From positions 1 to 64,000 of the forward strand of contig NZ_WTPY01000003.1 in the NCBI RefSeq assembly GCF_011378905.1: 64,000 nucleotides of DNA. The letters run 5' to 3'. The translations under genes were made by a program, and so were the position numbers. Positions 1-8,898 of the stretch are shown here, piece after piece (the stretch's first letter is position 1; every line of letters begins with the position of its first letter). Source of the stretch: Paraglaciecola sp. 20A4 (lineage in GTDB: Bacteria > Pseudomonadota > Gammaproteobacteria > Enterobacterales > Alteromonadaceae). The notes beneath the pieces are model-generated. The model was not told where the DNA came from. It saw nothing but the letters and a program-made list of their open reading frames with translations, and did not search any database.

Positions 1-255
1 CTGCTCCCGCAACCAACCGATACCCTCAGTTTTAATTTGAAATTCTAAAGCCAAAAACTAAAAGCAATCGCCTTAGGCTCGCTCTTTATAGTCACGAAAG
101 GTCGTAGGTTCAAATCCTGCTCCCGCAACCAACCGATACTTCAGTTATAAATCAAATATAAAAAAGCAATCGCCTTAGGGCTCGCTCTTCATAGTCACGA
201 AAGGTCGTAGTTTCAAATCCTGCTCCCGCAATGAATTGTTACTTCAGTTAGTCGC
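1..255 (+). repeat. tandem repeat of a tRNA 3' end (initiator tRNA-Met-like)
   Basis: The string CTGCTCCCGCA begins at 1, 117 and 220. In the second and third copies it is preceded by GGTCGTAG(G/T)TTCAAATC, a T-arm followed by an acceptor strand. The first two copies continue with ACCA, as in an encoded CCA end; the third reads ATGA and has lost it. The T-arm plus acceptor resembles initiator tRNA-Met. The upstream part of each unit (GGCTCGCTCTT.ATAGTCACG) does not fold into a proper anticodon arm and no 5' half is present, so these are decayed fragments and not tRNA genes. The spacers are also related, giving units of about 116 and 103 bp. An intact tRNA gene may lie just upstream of the window (inference). 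Such tails arise from tandem tRNA gene decay or repeated integration at a tRNA attachment site. Confidence 0.75.
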
Positions 256-538
256 TATCTATTTTTAAAGTTTAAGATTTAAAAAAAGTTTAGTTTGGTC
301 CAGTAGCCTTCCTTCGTCCCCCATTTCCATTTTAAATAGCTGAGTTATGAGTAGTTTATCAGCCAGCCGATTAACAAATAATCACTCTGCCTTTGTAGAA
401 ATTTGTACTTATCCAACTACTTTGAATACTAAGACACATTGAAGGTGTTCAAGGCGATTAAATCTAGGTAAAATTTACGATTGATATTTTGCCAATTTCA
501 ATTGGCCTGTTTTTCCCCTCCCTGAGTAAAGGACAGCT
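256..538. other. gene-free leader upstream of the SMC operon
   Basis: No credible ORF is seen. The 3' end holds the ribosome binding site AAAGGA (528-533) ahead of the ATG at 539. A short inverted repeat, GCCAA-TTTCAA-TTGGC (491-506), is followed by CTGTTTTT. It could act as a small terminator/attenuator or a protein-binding palindrome in the operon leader. No convincing -35/-10 pair was identified. Confidence 0.4.
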
Positions 539-3500
539 ATGCCTGGGTTACACCGCATTATTTTAATTAATTGTCATCTTCCTGGTTTTGTTGAGCTAGA
601 TGTATCCGGGCACAGTAATATCTGTGGCACCAACGCTTCCGGTAAAACTACCTTACAACGCTTAATCCCGGTTTTTTACGGTGAGTTACCCAGTAAAGTT
701 GTGCCTAAAACGCGCAAAAAGTTTGATGAGTTTTATTTACCCCACGCGAACAGCTATTTAATTTATGAATATCAGCGAGAAGATGGCCAAGAGTGCCAAG
801 TCGTGCTGACGCGCAAAGGGAGTGATGGTGTTCAGTATCGCTTTATCGGTGCGCCTTATCATAGTGAACAAATCTTAATTGGAATGGAAAGCGGCGAAGC
901 ACAAGCCATGATGCCTGATCAGTGGATAAAGCAATTAAGACAACTACAAATTGATTTTTCTCATAAAATCCAAGCGACCAGTGAATTTCGTGGAATTATT
1001 CAAAACGATGCCAGTGTAGGCGGTGGCTCAGGTCGTGAAAACACCAAGCTTAGACAGTTAGCGAGTCGCTATAGCTTGGTTTCTAGTCAACACCGTATTC
1101 GTCATATGGAAAAACTCGTTAGTGCAGTGCATGCCAAAGAAGGCAAAATGGACACATTACGCACCATGTTGGCTGCCATTTTCGAAGAAGATGGACTCAT
1201 ACAACCCACCACCACAGTTAAAAATAACAAGGCTCGCGAGTGGATCACGCAAATGCGCCAAACCATGCGTTTACAAAGCATGCAGGGTGATTACGAGAAA
1301 ATTCAAGGGCAAACAGAACAACTCAATATCGTCGAGCAACAGTTGTTGTTACTTAAACCCTTATTAGAAAATGACTTACAAACTCTAATCACTGAAAAAG
1401 CAGATGGTCAGGAACAACGCAATACGTTTAAGACACAACAACGTACTGAAAAAGAGTCTTTTGAGAAAGCGGAAGGGGAATTAAATAGCCGTATCAGTGA
1501 AACCGGTGAGCAATTGGCGGCTAAGTCGTCTAGATTAGACCATTTACAGCAGCAATATGAAAAGTACCAAGACTCTGATATTGAGCAACTGCAAAAAGAC
1601 ATGGATGCGTTGCCATTAAAACGCGAAGAGTATGAACAGACATTAGAGCAATATAATTTACTTATCGAGCAGCACAAAGATTTACAGAGCCAGCTTGAAC
1701 AACAGAAGTTCAAATTATCAGAGTCTTTAGAGAGATTGTCGCGCAAAAATCAAGTTAGTGTGAAGGTCATCAGGCAACAAAAAGAAAATGTTCGCCAAAC
1801 ACACCATGATAAAGAAACCGAATTGCGTGGCCAATTCGAACAACGCAAAGAACAGCAAGCGCAAGAATTTGAACAGCAGTTAATGGATGTTGAGCGCAGT
1901 ATCGTGCGCCAAGAGCATCAAGCTAAACATGCCTCAGCGACAGAGCAAGAAGGCGAAAACGGCGCATTAGCTGACAAGCGTTTAGAATTAGCTCAGCGGG
2001 CGTGGCAACAAAGTTCTAGTGCTAAAAAACAAGCTGAAGCGATTTATCAACAATGTCAGTATAAGCGCGATGAAGCCGATAAAGATTTGCATCGCGCTAG
2101 GCTTGCTACTAGACAAGGAAAGGAGCATTTACAGCAATTACATATACAGCTTTCCCCAGAGCAAGACAGTTTGCGTCAATTTTTACGGGACAATAAACCG
2201 GGCTGGGAGCACAGCATAGGTAAGCTAATTGTAGAGCCTTTGCTAGAGCGAAAAGACTTATCTCCTGAATTGATTACAGCACACAGTAATGAGTACGCCA
2301 ATAATCTATTGGGCGTTCAGTTAGACATGTCGGTGATTGATGCACCAGCTTACGCCCAAGACGAAACGGCTCTGCGGGTGGCGCTTGAGCATGCAACCAA
2401 ACATTTACTGGATGCTGAAAAACACCAGAAGCAGGCAGAGTCTGAGCTAGACCAACTTCACCAAGAGTCAGAAATACAGCGTGAAATGGTGGCGGAACGT
2501 AACAGGGCTTTCGAACAGGCAGAGCAAGAGGTTAGTTATGCACAGAGCGCCAAACAGCGTTTTAGCGATGAACTAAAAATAGCCTTAGAGAAGCGACGGC
2601 AACTTGCGCAACATGCATTGCAAACCCTTTTGCATGAAAAGCAACAGGTAGTCGAACAAAAAACGGCTGCCATTGCTTTACTTAAATCTGACTACGATGA
2701 GCAATTACTTGAATTTAAATCGGGCTGGCAAGACGAACTTGCGCATTTAGATGAGCAAATTGAGGAGTTAGAAAAGCAAGTCGAGCAAAAGCGTCAGCAA
2801 AATCGTGATCAAATTAAGCAATTAGAAGATGCGTTTAATCAAGAGTTGGCGAATAAAGATATCGATCCGAACACGCTAAAAAACTTGAAAAAACAAATAG
2901 AAACGCTGAAAAGTCATATTCAACTTGTGACGAGTCGCAGGGAAGAGCTAAACGAATATAAAACGTTTATGCAGTCCGATTGGCATAAACAGCGGCCATT
3001 ACTCCTAGAACAAGAAGCTGATCTTAAAGCACTGTCCCAGCAACTAGCCCAACAACAAAGTGCGCTGCAACGTCAATATCAAAACAAGCGTGCTGAGCTA
3101 AATCAGGCGTTGTCTGTGGTAGAGAAACGCTTAACTGCTTGTGGATCCTTGGTATCCGAATTAGAGCCCATGGTGCGACAGTTGGCAAATATCGTATTTT
3201 CTTTCAAGGCCAATGACGACCGCGAAATTAATGTTGGCGATCAAGCAGAGCGCATTAGTCGTTGTACCGAAGCACTTGAAAGCCGAAGTCGCGGTGAGAA
3301 AAAACTTAAAGAAGCATTAACTGAGTTTGAAGCAAATCTCGGAAAAGATGCAGGAAAAGACTTCTTAGACACCATGCTGCAAGCTTTTAGCGTATTAGAT
3401 GAAGATGCTAACGTGCGCGATAGATTGCCCATTTTACAACGTTTATTGAGTATCTTGGCCTCACGCCAACGACAGATTGTTGAACAAGGTGAAACCATAG

Positions 3501-4228
3501 GCGGTGATCTTAATAAGTTCTTCACGGTTTTCAGTGATATTAACCGTAAAATATCATTACAAAGCAAACGCTTAACCGACGAAGTGTCAGATGATTTAAC
3601 ATTAGATGGCATCGCGCGTTCTGAAGTGAAAATTATCTCTACCGTTGATGAGCTAAATTTCTGGACGCCCCTTAAGCGCTTTGCCCAGCAGTATGATAAT
3701 TGGAATAAATCAGATGCTTTCCTACCAAGCGAAGCATACTTAGATACGTTGGCTGATGTGGTAGAAGTACTGCCCAACGACGCAAATTACAGTATTGAAT
3801 CGTTGCTGCGTCTGGAGTTGCACTTAAATGAAGGTGGCTCGGACTTAGTGATCAAGAATGACCGCCAGCTCTTAGAGTCATCAAGTCATGGTATGGCGTA
3901 CCTGATTTTGTGCAAATTCTTGTTAGCGTTTACGCGTTTATTACGTAACGAAGCCAACATTGATATTCATTGGCCCATCGATGAAATAGGTACGTTGGCG
4001 TATCATAATGTTGAAAAACTTTTCACAGCTTGTGATGCCAACCACATCCATATTCTAGGGGCATTCCCTAACCCTGAGTCAGATGTACTCATGTTGTTTA
4101 AGCATCGCTATCTAATCGATAAACAAAGACAACGTCTGGAAAAAATAGAGCCTAAGCTCAGTCGTATCGCCGAGCGTTTGCAGCAAAATACCAACACCAC
4201 CCATGAAAAGTCGCAGGTGACAGTATGA
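539..4228 (+). CDS. MukB/MksB-like SMC ATPase (condensin-type, DUF3584-like)
   Basis: This 1229-residue protein has SMC architecture. An N-terminal ATPase half carries Walker A GTNASGKT at residues 30-37. Long Gln/Glu/Lys-rich coiled coils run from about 270 to 1000. They are broken near 545-625 by a non-coiled stretch that looks like a hinge. The C-terminal half has an ABC signature-like SSSHG at about 1114-1118 and Walker B ending in Asp1148-Glu1149 (HWPIDE). Proteins of this plan bind and loop DNA with kleisin-type partners. The two following genes overlap (ATGA, then TTGA) and have the sizes of MukE and MukF, so a condensin-like complex is inferred. It is shorter than E. coli MukB (about 1486 residues) and closer to MksB/JetC or DUF3584 proteins. 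The start has a good ribosome binding site (AAAGGA). The role, chromosome organisation or plasmid/phage defence, cannot be told from sequence alone. Confidence 0.8.
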   Translation: MPGLHRIILINCHLPGFVELDVSGHSNICGTNASGKTTLQRLIPVFYGELPSKVVPKTRKKFDEFYLPHANSYLIYEYQREDGQECQVVLTRKGSDGVQYRFIGAPYHSEQILIGMESGEAQAMMPDQWIKQLRQLQIDFSHKIQATSEFRGIIQNDASVGGGSGRENTKLRQLASRYSLVSSQHRIRHMEKLVSAVHAKEGKMDTLRTMLAAIFEEDGLIQPTTTVKNNKAREWITQMRQTMRLQSMQGDYEKIQGQTEQLNIVEQQLLLLKPLLENDLQTLITEKADGQEQRNTFKTQQRTEKESFEKAEGELNSRISETGEQLAAKSSRLDHLQQQYEKYQDSDIEQLQKDMDALPLKREEYEQTLEQYNLLIEQHKDLQSQLEQQKFKLSESLERLSRKNQVSVKVIRQQKENVRQTHHDKETELRGQFEQRKEQQAQEFEQQLMDVERSIVRQEHQAKHASATEQEGENGALADKRLELAQRAWQQSSSAKKQAEAIYQQCQYKRDEADKDLHRARLATRQGKEHLQQLHIQLSPEQDSLRQFLRDNKPGWEHSIGKLIVEPLLERKDLSPELITAHSNEYANNLLGVQLDMSVIDAPAYAQDETALRVALEHATKHLLDAEKHQKQAESELDQLHQESEIQREMVAERNRAFEQAEQEVSYAQSAKQRFSDELKIALEKRRQLAQHALQTLLHEKQQVVEQKTAAIALLKSDYDEQLLEFKSGWQDELAHLDEQIEELEKQVEQKRQQNRDQIKQLEDAFNQELANKDIDPNTLKNLKKQIETLKSHIQLVTSRREELNEYKTFMQSDWHKQRPLLLEQEADLKALSQQLAQQQSALQRQYQNKRAELNQALSVVEKRLTACGSLVSELEPMVRQLANIVFSFKANDDREINVGDQAERISRCTEALESRSRGEKKLKEALTEFEANLGKDAGKDFLDTMLQAFSVLDEDANVRDRLPILQRLLSILASRQRQIVEQGETIGGDLNKFFTVFSDINRKISLQSKRLTDEVSDDLTLDGIARSEVKIISTVDELNFWTPLKRFAQQYDNWNKSDAFLPSEAYLDTLADVVEVLPNDANYSIESLLRLELHLNEGGSDLVIKNDRQLLESSSHGMAYLILCKFLLAFTRLLRNEANIDIHWPIDEIGTLAYHNVEKLFTACDANHIHILGAFPNPESDVLMLFKHRYLIDKQRQRLEKIEPKLSRIAERLQQNTNTTHEKSQVTV

Positions 4229-4848
4229 TAGAGAATGGACCACTATTAGAACGTTTATTAGAAGGCGAGTTCATTTGCGCTGTTACTGATGAGCACAGTT
4301 TCCATAAGTTGCAGAAGCCACAACTAGTAGAAGATCTTAATCACTTTTTGCGTCCATTAAATCGCCGCGTCGCCAAAAGTGAAGACGGTTCGGTGTATTT
4401 TTTAGCTTATTGTGATTTAAACCAGCATGCCCGTCATCAACTTAGTCAACAGTTTAATGCAACGGTACAGTCATTATTGCCAATGTTGGAATGGATGCAG
4501 TTGGTGCAAGAAGCTATGGGCAGAGATGGTGCACTAGGCGCAGGTGATACCATAAAATTGCAGGATTTTGAGTCTAAAGTGGTAGATAACCAATCACTTA
4601 TTCAGCGCTTAGCGCACTTATCAAATGATAAGCTGTTTAAGTCCACGAGTGATAAATCTGATATGCAAATTAAACAAGTGTTTAAGCGTATTAAAGAGCT
4701 TGGTTATTTGTATCAGCCCCACAAAGACCGTCTATTTTATATTGTTACCGGTAAGGTTGAGCAATTGATTGAATTGGTGCGTTTTATTAAAGATGAAGAA
4801 AATGTGCCCATTGATGATGATGCCCCTGAGCAAGAGGCTATGTTTTGA
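4225..4848 (+). CDS. MukE/MksE-like condensin subunit (putative)
   Basis: This 207-residue soluble protein starts inside the stop codon of the SMC gene (ATGA overlap), which implies translational coupling. It has no signal peptide or membrane segment. The C-terminal part (about 148-190) reads as a winged-helix-like unit, with a helix ending KRIKELGYLY followed by a beta hairpin. The final 15 residues are very acidic. Its size and its position between an SMC ATPase and a protein of about 430 residues match MukE/MksE/JetB (200-240 residues). I assign it by context and size; there is no motif that proves it. Confidence 0.6.
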   Translation: MIENGPLLERLLEGEFICAVTDEHSFHKLQKPQLVEDLNHFLRPLNRRVAKSEDGSVYFLAYCDLNQHARHQLSQQFNATVQSLLPMLEWMQLVQEAMGRDGALGAGDTIKLQDFESKVVDNQSLIQRLAHLSNDKLFKSTSDKSDMQIKQVFKRIKELGYLYQPHKDRLFYIVTGKVEQLIELVRFIKDEENVPIDDDAPEQEAMF

Positions 4849-6131
4849 GTACGTCAGGTGAACCCATCAGAAACGCTAAAAGTGGAGCACAAAGTAATCC
4901 TTTGTTTCAGCTAGGCAAAGAGCGGTTAGAGCTGATAGGAAAACACGCAGATACTTTGATGCAAGGGTATTTGCAAGGCCATATTGACGAGAGCAGCTTT
5001 ACCCAACAAGCCCTTGATAAATTAATCAATGGTCGTATTTTGTGGCGTCCTGATGAGCAACACCCGCTTTGTTTACGGCCTAATGTGAACGAACTCATCG
5101 CCGGTTTAACCCAGGATGAACGTAAGCGGCAGATCAATTCAGATGTGGGCGAGCATCTTGATCTCATTCACACTCGGGTACAGTCGCTACAAGCTGCCAG
5201 ACAAAAAGGTGATTATGCGGCCAGCGAGCACCATCTGCAGCTATTAACTGAGCGGGTTCATGATATGACCGGTCAGTTTGGCGATGCCATAGAAAGTCTT
5301 TGGCATCGACTAAATACCGAGTTTGGATTTGTCAGTAGTTTAGACGATAAAATATTAGAAATTGAACTCGCCCAGCGCCAGCTAAGACGGGTATTAGATG
5401 GATTTAAAATCATCAATTTTGATGATTTGATTCAACTAGCAGGCAGTGACGGCACTTTACGCAAGTTGTTGGTTAGTCAATTGCAAGCACGTATATCCGA
5501 GCATTCAGGCTCACTGTTTGAGGTACAAAAGCGTTTAATATTGTTAATGGCACGTTTTCGTCATCAACAAGAGCGCGCGCTTCTAGTAAATCGCATGAGC
5601 GCTTTTTTGCGTCAACATCCAAACTTTAAAGTGGGTGATTATCCTAATCGAAGTCATGTACCTGGGGTAATCAACCAAGCCCATGGGATACACGCCCAGG
5701 GGTTTATAGCACTCGACAGACCACAAGACAGTTATGCGTTAGCTGAACTCGCACGAGCCATACCCAGAAGTTTGACTCCGCCACTGCATTCGGAAAAACA
5801 AACCCAAGGGTTTGATACTGGTATACAAGACTTAGTGGCGACAGAACAAAAGCAGCTGGCCAAAGATGTTGAAGATTTTTTCTTACAGGTCATCGATACC
5901 ACTAATGCACTTAGTGGTATCGAATACCTAGCTGAAAAAGAATTATCGTGGGAGCCCGAAATGTGGTTATTTCAAATTGTAGCTGAATACGAAGGTTTGC
6001 CTCAACAAAATAAAAACAGTTTTATACTGAAAAAAGACAGTGCTCGAAAAAGCGCGTTTAATCATTTGCATATTATTAAAGATATCAGCCTAGGTATGCG
6101 CTTTTTTGGTGATTTTCAGGCTGTAGGCTGA
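4845..6131 (+). CDS. MukF/MksF-like kleisin subunit (putative)
   Basis: This 428-residue helical protein begins at a TTG codon overlapping the stop of the previous gene (TTGA), so the three genes form one coupled unit. The N-terminal part (about 15-90) looks like a helical/winged-helix domain. A long helical middle (about 110-260) follows, and the C-terminal part (about 340-428) forms a second compact domain. This agrees with kleisins such as MukF (about 440 residues) or JetA. No enzyme motifs or membrane segments are visible. No MksG/JetD-type nuclease gene follows; the next gene is an oxidoreductase with its own promoter region. The family assignment is inferred from gene order, size and helical character. 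Confidence 0.55.
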   Translation: MSTSGEPIRNAKSGAQSNPLFQLGKERLELIGKHADTLMQGYLQGHIDESSFTQQALDKLINGRILWRPDEQHPLCLRPNVNELIAGLTQDERKRQINSDVGEHLDLIHTRVQSLQAARQKGDYAASEHHLQLLTERVHDMTGQFGDAIESLWHRLNTEFGFVSSLDDKILEIELAQRQLRRVLDGFKIINFDDLIQLAGSDGTLRKLLVSQLQARISEHSGSLFEVQKRLILLMARFRHQQERALLVNRMSAFLRQHPNFKVGDYPNRSHVPGVINQAHGIHAQGFIALDRPQDSYALAELARAIPRSLTPPLHSEKQTQGFDTGIQDLVATEQKQLAKDVEDFFLQVIDTTNALSGIEYLAEKELSWEPEMWLFQIVAEYEGLPQQNKNSFILKKDSARKSAFNHLHIIKDISLGMRFFGDFQAVG

Positions 6132-6434
6132 CAAGAACAAAGGGCTTTCTGGTTGTCGAATGCAATAAAATAGAAAATATCTCAGCATAAGATATTATTT
6201 ATTTCGCTAAAAAATCTGCGATCATTTAATCCAATTGAGTTTCTCCTGCACCGTAAAATATCCAATCGATAGCCAATATTTTAGTATTATTTTTATTGGA
6301 GTTAACTGCTAGCGTTATTTTAAATGTTTTGACGTCAGATTAATTCGTTTTTAAGGGCTAGCGAATTTAGAACTTACTTTCTGATTTTTAAGAGAAACGA
6401 TACTTAATTTATAAAAGTTAAACAGGATTATGTA
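6132..6434. other. intergenic region, AT-rich
   Basis: The 303 bases between the SMC operon and the quinone oxidoreductase gene hold no plausible ORF and no clear terminator for the upstream operon. The last 70 bases are very AT-rich and probably contain the promoter for the downstream gene, but I cannot pick -10 and -35 boxes with confidence. Confidence 0.4.
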
Positions 6435-7382
6435 ATGAAAACTATTCAAGCTCAGTATCACGGTGATCAACTTCAATTAAATCAATGTGCAGATCTATTA
6501 GTAAGTGATCAAGAGATTTTAATTTCAGTTAAAACTGCGGGTATTAATCCCGTAGATACCTACATTGTTGCGGGGGCTAACGGCTATACGGCGACTTTTC
6601 CACATACGCCCGGCATGAATGCAGCAGGAGAAATCATTGCATTAGGCGCTAATGTTTCTGGCTTTAAGGTTGGTCAGCGTGTTTATTGTTCAGGTTCTAT
6701 TACTGGCACCTGTGCTGAACTTGTATTAGCTAGCCCATCACAGGTTTTTCCGCTCCCTGATGCGCTTAGTTTTGAACAAGGTGCTTGTTTAGGTACTCCT
6801 TATGCGACAGCTTGGCGCGCTTTGTTTATTCGAGCAAACTGTCAGGCAAGCGAAACAGTATTTATCCATGGGGCTAGTGGTGGTGTTGGATTGGCAGCAC
6901 TTCAGTTAGCTAAAGCGGCAGGTTGTAAAGTCTTTGCAAGCGCTAGTTCTAAACAGGGAAGAGAGTTGTTGAAACAACAAGGGGCTGATCTCGTCGTAAA
7001 CCATCATGACCCTAAGCATTATCAAGTTTTACAAGAAGCAGGTGCAATAGATGTTATTTTGGAAATGCTTGCTAACCAAAATTTAGGGGATGATCTACCT
7101 TTACTTGCTCTAGGTGGTAGAGTTGTGGTCATTGGCAGCCGAGGTTCGGTTGAAATTAATCCTCGTGATTTGATGTCTAAAGATGCTTGTATCATGGGAA
7201 TGGCGATGGCACACGCTAGCCCAACTCAGTTAACAAAAATACATGCAGCATTATTTGCTGGTGCAGAAGCAGGATTTGTTAAACCTGTTATAGCCAGACG
7301 TTTTGTATTAGCGGATACCGCTGCAGCCCATGTCGCGGTCATGGAGTCGGGGGCAATGGGGAACATCGTAGTTAATGTTTAA
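6435..7382 (+). CDS. zinc-independent medium-chain quinone oxidoreductase (zeta-crystallin-like)
   Basis: This 315-residue protein belongs to the medium-chain dehydrogenase/reductase superfamily. The N-terminal GroES-like fold (about 1-115) contains AGINPVDTY at 35-43. The Rossmann fold carries a dinucleotide motif in HGASGGVGLAA (145-155), the usual NADPH site of quinone reductases. Cysteine and histidine ligands for structural or catalytic zinc are absent, as expected for the QOR/zeta-crystallin branch. The likely reaction is NADPH-dependent reduction of quinones or other electrophilic enones in the cytoplasm. It stands alone, with AT-rich flanks on both sides. The specific substrate is unknown. 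Confidence 0.88.
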   Translation: MKTIQAQYHGDQLQLNQCADLLVSDQEILISVKTAGINPVDTYIVAGANGYTATFPHTPGMNAAGEIIALGANVSGFKVGQRVYCSGSITGTCAELVLASPSQVFPLPDALSFEQGACLGTPYATAWRALFIRANCQASETVFIHGASGGVGLAALQLAKAAGCKVFASASSKQGRELLKQQGADLVVNHHDPKHYQVLQEAGAIDVILEMLANQNLGDDLPLLALGGRVVVIGSRGSVEINPRDLMSKDACIMGMAMAHASPTQLTKIHAALFAGAEAGFVKPVIARRFVLADTAAAHVAVMESGAMGNIVVNV

Positions 7383-7571
7383 TAATTAATGTTCAAAAAT
7401 TAAGTCTTTGTTATATAGAGATAAAAATATAGAGATATACCGTAATCAACTCCGTGTAATTTTAGCTAATTTCCAAGCTTTTAATTACTAACCAGAGCAA
7501 ATATAGCAAGAGCAAAGTATAGCAAGAGGTAATGGGTAGTGTCCTTTATAGATTCCCACAAGGTAGGGGGT

Positions 7572-7634
7572 AGGCTCTATATCCTTCTTGAGCCTTTATA
7601 CCCATGCGAGGCCAATATTAGCCTCACATGGGTA
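7572..7634. other. two adjacent hairpins in a convergent intergenic region
   Basis: Between the convergent quinone reductase (+) and ABC permease (-) genes lie two inverted repeats. AGGCTC (7572-7577) pairs with GAGCCT (7590-7595). TACCCATGcGAGGC (7599-7612) pairs with GCCTCaCATGGGTA (7621-7634) around an 8-base loop with one mismatch. Neither is followed by a long T tract on either strand. They may halt or stabilise transcripts from both directions, or be a degenerate interspersed repeat. Confidence 0.5.
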
Positions 7635-7656
7635 ATAAGTAATACCATGTTGAATA

Positions 7657-8883
7657 TTAGATACATCTGGTCGCCATTGCCGGTGAAATGCTCATGGCTC
7701 TGCACGCCGGTTTTATCACTGCAAGCTGGCTGATCACAAATAGAATAACCACACCGAGAGGCAAGTAATATATTGGTAGCGGGGTAAGCGCGTATTGGTT
7801 TACTAAAAATATATTTAACGCTAATGTGAGTAGGGTGCCAAATAGAGCCCCCATTGTGCATAACAGTGCATTTTCGAGCATGAAATGTTGTAAAATTTGT
7901 CGTTTACTCGCACCTAACGCTCTGCGAATACCAATCTGTTGTCTTCGTTTGTCAATATTGAAACTTGCCAAGCCTGCCACACCCATCGCTGTCACAAAGG
8001 CAAGTACCACTATTACGATAAGTAATATACTTACAGTCGCTATATCAGCTGCATAAATTTCATCTTTAGCTTGTTGTATGCTCTTCACTTTACGGATAAC
8101 ACGTTGGGTGTTTTCTTTGGCTAAGGTCATCGGTAGGGTTTGCATTATCTCATTGAGTCGCCCTGGTTGTGTGCGAATTACGTACCGCGCTGAATTGTGG
8201 GTAACCCGAGCAGGAGAGATAATCGTTCGTTCAACATGAGGCCAATCCACCCAAGGCGCATGAAGTTGTTCAACGATACCTCTAACGATAATGGGCGTGT
8301 TTTGATTGACATAAATGGTTTTCCCCACCGCGATTTGCCATTGATTAGCGCCAAATAAAGCCGCAGCAGTTGCTTTGCTCAGTAACACGTGACTTGGCCA
8401 CTGACTATCGGCTTCATTAAGCCATAGCGTATCTTGTTGGTTAAAGTTATCTCCTGCTATTAGTTTTAAGCCAAAGGTATTGATACCGTGCTCGTCAAAT
8501 TTATAACTGGCTGCAGGCACTAACTGCGCGTCAGTTTGAGGGCTGGTTTGAATCTCATACCAATTGCCGCTATCCGACAGCGGAAATGAATTGGTTTGAA
8601 GCGCATCAATAACGCCATCTGTAGAACGAATAATCGCTAAATCCAGTTCAATTGTCGCTCTTGGATTAAAGTCTTTGGTGAAGCCAGAACTGGTCATAAA
8701 GAAGGTATTTTGTTCATCAATACCACTGCTGCGCTCAATATGTAAATAACGATCCCAAGAGATGGCAATACCATTGGTAATAATGGCCATGGTGATCGCT
8801 ATTTGAACGATCACTAATATTGCGCTGAAGCGCTGGCGTTGTAATGCTCGAAATATAGGACCGAGATTAAGCAGAATATTCAT
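7657..8883 (-). CDS. ABC transporter permease, MacB/FtsX type (second permease)
   Basis: This 408-residue inner-membrane protein has the MacB/FtsX plan. One membrane segment near the N terminus (about 20-42) leads into a large periplasmic domain (about 45-275). Three membrane segments follow near 277-305, 333-360 and 370-395. The cytoplasmic coupling stretch RRQQIGIRRALGAS just after the second membrane helix is the hallmark that contacts the ATPase. It is the last gene of a minus-strand operon (adaptor, ATPase, permease, permease), 15 bases after the first permease. The two permeases probably form a heterodimer on the ATPase. Such systems move peptides, lipoproteins or drugs from the periplasm outward; the substrate here is unknown. 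Confidence 0.87.
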   Translation of the reverse strand: MNILLNLGPIFRALQRQRFSAILVIVQIAITMAIITNGIAISWDRYLHIERSSGIDEQNTFFMTSSGFTKDFNPRATIELDLAIIRSTDGVIDALQTNSFPLSDSGNWYEIQTSPQTDAQLVPAASYKFDEHGINTFGLKLIAGDNFNQQDTLWLNEADSQWPSHVLLSKATAAALFGANQWQIAVGKTIYVNQNTPIIVRGIVEQLHAPWVDWPHVERTIISPARVTHNSARYVIRTQPGRLNEIMQTLPMTLAKENTQRVIRKVKSIQQAKDEIYAADIATVSILLIVIVVLAFVTAMGVAGLASFNIDKRRQQIGIRRALGASKRQILQHFMLENALLCTMGALFGTLLTLALNIFLVNQYALTPLPIYYLPLGVVILFVISQLAVIKPACRAMSISPAMATRCI

Positions 8884-8898
8884 TCGACAGCGCCCTTA

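Noticed and set aside
1-255. CRISPR-like array or intact tRNA genes
   Set aside because: The repeated units are tRNA 3' ends with related spacers, not short repeats with unique spacers, and the 5' halves and anticodon arms are missing.
7577-7861. 94-codon minus-strand ORF covering the hairpins
   Set aside because: It overlaps the end of the ABC permease gene in another frame and crosses two hairpins; there is no supporting signal.
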